9,048 bases of DNA, taken from the NCBI GenBank assembly GCA_964545415.1, contig CAZJFP010000029.1, forward strand, positions 1 through 9,048, in the 5' to 3' direction. The notes under the pieces were generated by a model. That model saw only the letters and a list, made by a program, of their open reading frames with translations, was not told the DNA's origin and made no database searches. Position 1 is the first letter of the stretch, and every line of letters begins with the position of its first letter. Shown here in pieces: positions 1-5,311 of this stretch. The position numbers were made by a program, and so were the translations under genes. This DNA comes from CAJBLF01 sp964545415 (GTDB lineage Bacteria; Patescibacteriota; Gracilibacteria; Absconditabacterales; Absconditicoccaceae).

Positions 1-114
1 CAGCAATTAGAAAGTAATGTTCAAAATTCATTCCAAGATGCAATAACCCACCAATTATCTTGGTCCCAATTAGTAAATGCTTTGTTAAACCATTCTTCAC
101 AAAAGGATGATTAG
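1..114 (+). CDS. C-terminal end of a probable glycosyltransferase (partial, 5' end outside window)
   Basis: Frame 1 is open from the first base and ends at TAG 112-114, giving 37 residues. The tail has a hydrophilic helix followed by LSWSQLVNALLNHSS. This resembles the C-terminal helix of GT4 glycosyltransferases, where a Phe/Tyr/Leu-x-Trp segment precedes a closing amphipathic helix. The next gene ends in the comparable FDWEKIALNSKSMFDKIL. The stop lies 2 nt before the ATG of that gene, so the two are very likely co-transcribed and perhaps translationally coupled. No catalytic part is visible. The glycosyltransferase call rests on tail similarity and context only; that this is a real gene end is more certain than its family. 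Confidence 0.6.
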   Translation, partial: QQLESNVQNSFQDAITHQLSWSQLVNALLNHSSQKDD

Positions 115-116
115 GA

Positions 117-1346
117 ATGAAACAGGACTCGCACAAACCTTACCTTGTCATGGTTTTGTCTCAAGATTTGAACAGTCCTTCTGGGTTGGGTCGATATTTC
201 CCCTTAGCTAAGTATCTTGTGAGGGAAAATTATCGTGTCACAATTCTTGCCTTGCATTCTAATTTTGAATCCGAAGAGGAACGTGACTTCTGGGATCAAG
301 GAGTACATATTCGATACGTCTCTCAGATGCATGTTCGGAAAAATGAAAATAAAACAGAATATTTTTCAACAGTAGATATGATAAAAATTAGCATTACAGC
401 TACCAAGGCCTTGCTGAGAGAAGCCATGCAAGAAAACCCTGACCTTGTCTTTGTTGGGAAACCACATCCAATGAATGGAATTGCGGGGTTGATGTTAGCA
501 TACAAAAAATCATTACCGCTGATTGTGGATTGTGATGATTATGAAGCAGAATCAAACAAAACTAATTCTCGGTGGCAAAAAACTGTAATACGTTTTTTTG
601 AAAACTCTTTGCCCAAAAAATCCAATCTGGTCACCACAAACACCTATTTTAATAAAGAACGGATGCAAAAGCTGGGAATCGCCAGTGAAAAGATTCATTA
701 TTTACCTAATGGTGTTGATACAGAAAGATTCCAACCCGTTTCAGCTGACAAATTGAATAATCTGCGACAGAGTCTTGGCTTGAGTGACAATAAAGTTGTA
801 GGCTATTTTGGTAGTCTTAATCTAGCAAATCACCCAGTAGAAATACTGATAAAGAGTTTTCCAGAAGTTGTTAAGAACCAGCCGGAAGTGCGTCTCTTGA
901 TTGTTGGCGGTGGGGCCGATATGGAAACACTGCAAGAATTGGTAAAGGAATTAAACATTGAAGCAAGTGTTGTGTTTACTGGCAGAGTGAAACCAGACGA
1001 AATAAATGCCTATTATCAATTGGCTGACATTAGTGTTGATCCTGTAAATGATACCTTGGCGGACAGGGGGCGTTGCCCCTTAAAGTTGTTTGAAAGTTGG
1101 CAGATGGGCGTGCCGGTGGTTACTTCGGATGTTGGTGATAGAAAAGTGTTAGGTGGTGAACCCCCAGCGATATTTTTGACAAAGGCGGGAAGCTCGGAAG
1201 CGCTTGCTGAAGGATTACTATTTCTATTGAAAAATCCCTTTGAGTTATCACGAATGCAAGAGAACGCCAAATCTCTTGCCCAGAATTTTGATTGGGAAAA
1301 AATCGCTTTGAATAGCAAATCTATGTTTGACAAAATTCTTAAGTAA
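117..1346 (+). CDS. GT4-family glycosyltransferase (GT-B fold)
   Basis: A 409-residue cytoplasmic or membrane-associated sugar transferase, normal length for GT4. The N-terminal Rossmann half carries the Gly-rich acceptor loop SPSGLGRYF (20-28), and DLVFVGKP lies at 109-116. The domain junction is the typical YLPNGVDTERF (195-205). The nucleotide-sugar-binding half has VVGYFGSL (227-233), LLIVGGG (260-266) and VVFTGRV (285-291). The donor-site segment CPLKLFESWQMGVPVVTSDVG (320-340) occupies the place of the usual E-x7-E motif, with E326 as the second acidic residue. The canonical first Glu is not obvious, and Arg-Gly-Arg-Cys-Pro stands there instead, as in some GT4 subfamilies. An AAGGA-type ribosome site (103-107) lies about 10 nt before the ATG. 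Donor and acceptor cannot be read from sequence. The product probably acts on a lipid-linked glycan, given its glycosyltransferase neighbours. Confidence 0.9.
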   Translation: MKQDSHKPYLVMVLSQDLNSPSGLGRYFPLAKYLVRENYRVTILALHSNFESEEERDFWDQGVHIRYVSQMHVRKNENKTEYFSTVDMIKISITATKALLREAMQENPDLVFVGKPHPMNGIAGLMLAYKKSLPLIVDCDDYEAESNKTNSRWQKTVIRFFENSLPKKSNLVTTNTYFNKERMQKLGIASEKIHYLPNGVDTERFQPVSADKLNNLRQSLGLSDNKVVGYFGSLNLANHPVEILIKSFPEVVKNQPEVRLLIVGGGADMETLQELVKELNIEASVVFTGRVKPDEINAYYQLADISVDPVNDTLADRGRCPLKLFESWQMGVPVVTSDVGDRKVLGGEPPAIFLTKAGSSEALAEGLLFLLKNPFELSRMQENAKSLAQNFDWEKIALNSKSMFDKILK

Positions 1347-1425
1347 AAAAACTCACGAAAGTAGATTTACTCTCTAAAAATCGCAAGACTCTGCTCAATA
1401 CTCAATTAATAGACCAAAAGTATTA

Positions 1426-1453
1426 TTGATTTTATCTGAAAATCACCTAAAAT
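1426..1453 (+). promoter_or_regulatory. Putative sigma70-type promoter of the secreted repeat protein
   Basis: TTGATT (1426-1431) and TAAAAT (1448-1453) are separated by 16 bp and match the -35 and -10 consensus at 4/6 and 5/6 positions. Transcription would begin near 1460, leaving a short leader of about 20 nt that contains the AGGAG ribosome site. This is the only good pair seen in the 134-bp gap behind the glycosyltransferase. The AT-rich background makes chance matches likely, so confidence is moderate. The rest of the gap (1347-1425) shows no clear terminator; it holds only a short CTCAAT direct repeat (1394-1399 and 1401-1406). Confidence 0.45.
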
Positions 1454-1470
1454 TCATGTAATCAAACTAT

Positions 1471-1475
1471 AGGAG
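1471..1475 (+). promoter_or_regulatory. Strong ribosome binding site AGGAG
   Basis: AGGAG lies 5 nt before the ATG at 1481. It is the best Shine-Dalgarno match in the window and fixes the start of the secreted repeat protein. It suggests high translation, which would suit an abundant surface protein. Confidence 0.8.
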
Positions 1476-1480
1476 TAGAA

Positions 1481-2797
1481 ATGAAAAAATTGATCAGCAT
1501 TTTACTTGTTCTTATGGTTACTGCCGTAACATTAGGTTCTGTTGCTGCAGCTACCGCCGTCCCAGGTGGCCCTTTTGCGAGTTCTCTTCAAATTCAAAAT
1601 TTAGGGACCGCTACCGCGAATGTAACTATTCAATATGTTAATGCGGCAGGAGTTACTGTCCACACTACAAGTCACACGATTGCTGCAAGTGATGTGCTCT
1701 CTGTTTACGTGCCTGCAGAAGCCGCCTTGGCTTCCGGTGAGTATTCAGTCGTTGTATCTGCAGATCAAGAAATTGCTGCTGTAACAAACTTCAGTGATGC
1801 TGACAGTGGTGCTGCATACTCAGGTACCGCTGGTGGTTCAGCGAGCTGGGGCTTCCCTGGCGTATATGATAATTACTATGGTTACTATAGTGAAATCTAT
1901 GCTCAGAACGTTGCTCCAACTGCCCAGGACATCACGTTGCAAGTCTTTGCCCCAGGTAATGCAACCGCAGTTTATTCAAACACCAAAACTGCTGTTCCTG
2001 CCTATGCTAGTGTAAATTGGAGTCTCAAAGATTTGACCCAGTTAGCTAACAACATTAGCTACTCTGCTACGGTCACAGCCGCCGGGAATGTTGTGGCGAT
2101 TGGCAATACATTTGGCTCAGGTGCAACCGCTGCTCAACTATATTCCTATAACGGATTTTCATCTGGTGCAACCACATTCTATGTGCCAGCTTTGTACAAG
2201 GCATATTACGGTTGGAATGCATCAATGTCAATCCAAAATGTTTCTGCAGCAGCAGCCGCTGTTACAGTTACCTACAGTGGCGGATTCACCAAGGATTATA
2301 CAATTCAACCAAAATCAGCTGTAGCAATCTACATTCCAGCTGAAGCAGGTTTACCTAATGGGTTGATGAGTGCGACAGTAACATCAGATCAGGCTGTTGC
2401 TGTTTCAGTAAACATCTCGAATAGTGCAAACCGCGCTTCAACCTATAATGGTGTAGAAAATGCAACGATGAAAGTCTTTGCACCAAACGTAATGAAGCGC
2501 TACTATAAGTACAGTTCAGCAATTACATGCCAGAACTTGGGTGATGTTGCTGCAACAGTTACAGTCAGCTATGCTGGCCAACCTGGTGCAACCGAAACAT
2601 CAGCTGCAGTTGCTCCTCAAGCAAGTATAGAATTTTATCTTCCTGCTAAGGCTGCAGTACCAAATGGTTACAATGGCAGTGCTACAATCACATCTGCACA
2701 ACCCATCTCCTGTGTTATTAACAGCAATATGAATGAAGGTGCTGAAGCTACACAAAGCATGGACCAACTCTTCTCATACAACGGTGTAAATCAGTAA
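1481..2797 (+). CDS. Secreted four-repeat beta-rich surface protein of unknown function
   Basis: A 438-residue protein with a clear Sec signal peptide: MKKLISILLVLMVTAVTLGS, then an Ala-rich cleavage region near residues 22-25. The mature part consists of four degenerate repeats of about 85-105 residues (roughly 30-113, 124-225, 233-324, 331-435). Each repeat runs as an aromatic entry motif (YYGYYSEIY, YYGWNASMS, YYKYSSAIT), then QN-h-G/A, then an alternating hydrophobic strand (VTVTY type), then a (Y/F)-h-PA-E/K-A segment, then SATVTS-x-Q, and a closing YNG in repeats 2-4. Repeat 1 lacks the aromatic entry and the YNG. Composition is rich in Ala, Ser, Thr, Val and Tyr. There are only two cysteines, C350 and C411, both in repeat 4, where they could form a disulfide. 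No C-terminal anchor, sorting motif or enzyme motif is seen. Its own promoter, strong RBS and strong terminator suggest a well-expressed single-gene unit. It could be an S-layer, sheath or adhesin component; I do not recognise a named family. Confidence 0.85.
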   Translation: MKKLISILLVLMVTAVTLGSVAAATAVPGGPFASSLQIQNLGTATANVTIQYVNAAGVTVHTTSHTIAASDVLSVYVPAEAALASGEYSVVVSADQEIAAVTNFSDADSGAAYSGTAGGSASWGFPGVYDNYYGYYSEIYAQNVAPTAQDITLQVFAPGNATAVYSNTKTAVPAYASVNWSLKDLTQLANNISYSATVTAAGNVVAIGNTFGSGATAAQLYSYNGFSSGATTFYVPALYKAYYGWNASMSIQNVSAAAAAVTVTYSGGFTKDYTIQPKSAVAIYIPAEAGLPNGLMSATVTSDQAVAVSVNISNSANRASTYNGVENATMKVFAPNVMKRYYKYSSAITCQNLGDVAATVTVSYAGQPGATETSAAVAPQASIEFYLPAKAAVPNGYNGSATITSAQPISCVINSNMNEGAEATQSMDQLFSYNGVNQ

Positions 2798-2822
2798 TCA
2801 GCCAAATCTCTAGTACAATTAT

Positions 2823-2853
2823 GGAGGTCTTCGTTGAAGACCTCCTATTTTTT
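2823..2853 (+). terminator. Strong Rho-independent terminator
   Basis: A perfect 10-bp stem (GGAGGTCTTC 2823-2832 with GAAGACCTCC 2836-2845) around a 3-nt GTT loop is followed by TATTTTTT (2846-2853). It lies 25 nt behind the stop of the repeat protein and orients as a terminator for plus-strand transcripts. On the other strand the stem is followed by ATAATTG rather than a T run, so it should not stop minus-strand transcripts well. Confidence 0.93.
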
Positions 2854-2865
2854 GAAAGGCTGATT

Positions 2866-3459
2866 ATGCGAAAAAAAATATTTTCCGGTTTCTTAATCCT
2901 TTTCCTTTTCTTATTGCTTTCTGCATGCGATAACAAAAATTTACCAACAGCTGATAGCGATGGAGTGGTGGTGGAAACAAGTCCATCTTCAGTTGAGACT
3001 GCTTATCCAATCTCTCAAGAAAACGGAGGGTATGTAGGTACATCTTATCCAGTCGGGCAAGAGCCTACATCAGACTTCCCGGATCAGATGGTTGGCACCA
3101 TTGAACCAAATATTGTTCCGAATTCTGATCCTGAATTTGCCTCAATTTATGGCGTTCTTAATTCTTTTACTGATGAAGAACCCCTTCAAGGGGTGATAAT
3201 CTATGCGGCAGATGTCGTGATTGTAGAATCGTCTGGTGACAAAATTTACACGACACAAGAAAAATCTTCACCTCATGATGCCACAGACGATATTGGGCAA
3301 TTTACTTTGGTGGAAATCAAACCGGGTAATTATCTATTGATGATGGTCACACCTTTTGGTAACTATCCAATTTTTGATGAAAACAACATTCAGTTGGAAA
3401 TTGAAATAAAAGCAGGGGATGTTATAAACGTGGACGAAGTCTTTGTTAATTGGCCTTAG
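2866..3459 (+). CDS. Small lipoprotein with a carboxypeptidase-regulatory-like domain
   Basis: A 197-residue exported lipoprotein. The ATG at 2866 is chosen because AAAGG (2855-2859) precedes it by 6 nt and it begins directly with a signal peptide. An in-frame ATG at 2821 would place the start in the terminator stem and put 15 charged residues before the signal. The signal MRKKIFSGFLILFLFLLLSA ends in the lipobox LSAC with the lipid-bearing C21. A Ser/Thr/Pro-rich linker follows (about 22-90), with a short duplication TAYPISQE / TSYPVGQE (45-52, 59-66). Residues 93-195 look like a transthyretin-type beta sandwich: IYGVLNSFTDEEPLQGVIIY, then ATDDIGQFTLVEIKPGNYLLMM, the G-x-F then P-G-x-Y pattern of the carboxypeptidase-regulatory-like/DUF4198 type folds. 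It is probably an outward-facing, non-enzymatic binding or structural protein. Its 3' end overlaps the convergent gene by 14 bp. Confidence 0.85.
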   Translation: MRKKIFSGFLILFLFLLLSACDNKNLPTADSDGVVVETSPSSVETAYPISQENGGYVGTSYPVGQEPTSDFPDQMVGTIEPNIVPNSDPEFASIYGVLNSFTDEEPLQGVIIYAADVVIVESSGDKIYTTQEKSSPHDATDDIGQFTLVEIKPGNYLLMMVTPFGNYPIFDENNIQLEIEIKAGDVINVDEVFVNWP

Positions 3460-4348
3460 AAGTCGGCTTTGATTTGATAAGTTTTATAAATTGAAGACTA
3501 AAGAATGACCATAAAAGGTCAGCAACTAAAAAAATTATCCGAACCTGTAAAATAATCAAGAGAAATTTTGCAGGTTCGTATTGTTTTGAGAGCAAAGCAC
3601 TCAAAGAAAAATCTCGTATCAAAGCCCCACTTGGAAAGAAGAAGAAGAACATACCAGTCGCGCTGGATAAGCACCAGATTCCAAATGAAGAATTGAAAGC
3701 AACATTCCCAGAAGGATTTACCGATAATAGAAGCCTGTGGAGAATTAGCGCACCCACCAACCAACAAATGGCATATGTCACTGTTAGAATAGTTGATAAT
3801 AGAAGAGAGCGGACCCAGCTATGATTTTCTCGGTTCACCAATGAAAAGCCTGTACCAATCGTCAAGATCAAACTAATAGACCCTAGCCAAAGATTCACAG
3901 TAAATGCATATCCAGACAAACCGGATAATATTAATAGGAGCCATTCAGTAAGATTAGCACGACGTATGGAATTTCTCTCATCGTCTACTTGAGCATCATA
4001 GAGGCTTGCACGCCCAAGCCAATGCCAAACTCCTCCCGGTAGACGTTTCATTAATACAGTCTGGAAATAGACTTTAGAATTGAACCAGAAATTCGTGAAA
4101 TTCCTATCTACTAACAAAGACCAAGCAATATTCTGCAGAGCCATCGATACGTAATAGATTAGAAAACAACTCAGAAAAATTCCAAAGAACCTACCCCACT
4201 CCAATTTCAAAATTTCATTTTTACTGAAGTAAATCAAGGCTAAAGGGTAAATTATCGAAATGATATGTAATATTTTTGAAACCTTTGGATCTTTCCTGAG
4301 GGAGTTGATTTTGTTTAACAAAGAATTAGACCATTCAGGCAAGATCAT
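3446..4348 (-). CDS. Polytopic membrane protein, LPG-synthase transmembrane (flippase-like) family
   Basis: A 300-residue integral membrane protein with about seven hydrophobic segments (roughly 25-41, 52-71, 136-151, 153-171, 181-203, 222-238, 262-284). Two signatures match the lysylphosphatidylglycerol synthase transmembrane/UPF0104 family. These are KRLPGGVWHWLGR (101-113) after the second helix, and FFPSGALIRDFSLSALL (237-253), which replaces the usual P-x-G-x-G-x-R-E stretch. No C-terminal aminoacyl-transferase domain is present, so it does not make lysyl-PG by itself. Stand-alone members often sit in glycan clusters and are suspected of moving or binding lipid-linked substrates. It is the last gene of the minus-strand operon, 6 nt behind the methyltransferase stop. 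Only a weak AAGAAAG-like ribosome site is seen. Its end overlaps the lipoprotein end, and no terminator is visible after it. Confidence 0.8.
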   Translation of the reverse strand: MILPEWSNSLLNKINSLRKDPKVSKILHIISIIYPLALIYFSKNEILKLEWGRFFGIFLSCFLIYYVSMALQNIAWSLLVDRNFTNFWFNSKVYFQTVLMKRLPGGVWHWLGRASLYDAQVDDERNSIRRANLTEWLLLILSGLSGYAFTVNLWLGSISLILTIGTGFSLVNRENHSWVRSLLLSTILTVTYAICWLVGALILHRLLLSVNPSGNVAFNSSFGIWCLSSATGMFFFFFPSGALIRDFSLSALLSKQYEPAKFLLIILQVRIIFLVADLLWSFFSLQFIKLIKSKPTSKAN

Positions 4349-4354
4349 CTTAAA

Positions 4355-5311
4355 TCAAACTTTCTTGGCAATATAAGTAATAGTTGTGCCCAATTTTAAC
4401 CAATCAATAATTCTTAGAGGCAGAAAAGTTAATAATCTAAAGGGCAGCCATTCGGAATCCTTTGCAAGCAACCATTCCATTATTTGCGATGGATGTTTTT
4501 TATTCCAATAAGCAAGGTTTAGATACAAAGAGCCATGAGAACCTGTAAAACAAAAACGGTTAAGCACTTCCAACCCATGACTTTTTAGAACCTTCCGCAG
4601 TAAGGAATCTGGAAAAAGATAGAGATGACGGGGAAGATCGTAGCCAAGCCAGGAATCCTTGAAAATCTTTCGGTCAAGGCTGTTTAAATTTGGGGTAGAA
4701 AAAATGAAAACGCCGCCGGGTTTTAGTAATTTCGAAACCTCTTTCATTGCATTAAAAGGTTCTGATAAATGTTCAATAACATCCCACATGCTAACGATGT
4801 CATATTCAGCTGCTTGCCCTTGATAATCTTCAAATGTTCCTGCAAAAACCGGCACATTTAGTTGCTCACTAGTGTATTCAGCCATTTCTTGTACTGGCTC
4901 AATACCAAAGAGGGACCAATGTCCATGCTCTTTTGCAGCCTGTAAAATCAAACCACTGCCACAACCAACATCTAACCATTTACCGTTTTGTTTGTATTTA
5001 CGAACAGTATTGACACGTTTTCTGGGTCCCAAAGAGCGAGTAGATTCATGGAATGTCTTATTCGTTGTAGGTAATTGGGGGCTATGACAGACATAACCAG
5101 GTTGATAATAATTATGTAAATCTTCCCAATCCAAGCGGGGTTCTTGTCTCAGGACGCCACAAACATCACATCTTATGAACTGAAAAGTACCAGGCAAGTC
5201 CTCGAGCAAATCGTTCCCCTGAACAATTGCCTCCCCTGAATTTCCACCACAATTGTTGCAGGGACTGTTTTTTAGTCGGTCATTTATGTTGCTAATCATT
5301 TTTTGTGTCAT
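4355..5311 (-). CDS. Class I SAM-dependent methyltransferase with N-terminal zinc ribbon
   Basis: A 318-residue cytoplasmic enzyme. The N-terminus has two Cys pairs, C18-x2-C21 and C48-x2-C51, spaced as a zinc ribbon. The Rossmann core begins with motif I LDVGCGSG (113-120), then acidic E138 in LFGIEP, IVSMWDVIEHLSEP (172-185) and LLKPGGVFIFSTPN (195-208). Next comes DLPRHLYLFP (225-234), a signature of the Methyltransf_23-type family found in glycan clusters. The C-terminal part (about 255-318) is aromatic and basic with hydrophobic stretches, possibly membrane-proximal. Substrate is unknown; a sugar or glycan lipid is the likely target given its neighbours. The start at 5311 overlaps the upstream gene by 20 nt. 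A second in-frame ATG at 5299 (8-nt overlap) is equally possible, since neither has a good ribosome site. Either way translational coupling is likely. Confidence 0.88.
   Translation of the reverse strand: MTQKMISNINDRLKNSPCNNCGGNSGEAIVQGNDLLEDLPGTFQFIRCDVCGVLRQEPRLDWEDLHNYYQPGYVCHSPQLPTTNKTFHESTRSLGPRKRVNTVRKYKQNGKWLDVGCGSGLILQAAKEHGHWSLFGIEPVQEMAEYTSEQLNVPVFAGTFEDYQGQAAEYDIVSMWDVIEHLSEPFNAMKEVSKLLKPGGVFIFSTPNLNSLDRKIFKDSWLGYDLPRHLYLFPDSLLRKVLKSHGLEVLNRFCFTGSHGSLYLNLAYWNKKHPSQIMEWLLAKDSEWLPFRLLTFLPLRIIDWLKLGTTITYIAKKV

Noticed and set aside
1016..1333. Minus-strand open frame of 105 codons opposite the GT4 gene
   Set aside because: It is antisense to conserved glycosyltransferase motifs, and its translation shows no domain or signal features; treated as a shadow.
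1794..2324. Plus-strand alternative frames inside the repeat protein
   Set aside because: They overlap a gene with signal peptide and conserved repeats; their translations are Gln/Leu-rich by frame shift of Ala/Thr-rich codons.
2511..2780. CRISPR-like or DNA-level tandem repeat in the repeat protein gene
   Set aside because: The repeats are seen at protein level only; the DNA is too diverged and the period of about 300 bp does not fit a CRISPR array.
2821..2865. In-frame ATG at 2821 as the start of the lipoprotein
   Set aside because: It lies at the foot of the terminator stem, has no ribosome site, and would put 15 acidic and aromatic residues before a clean lipoprotein signal. The ATG at 2866 has AAAGG 6 nt upstream.
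3506..3521. Hairpin TGACC-N6-GGTCA as a terminator between convergent genes
   Set aside because: The stem is only 5 bp, neither strand has a T run following it, and it lies within the coding region of the membrane protein.
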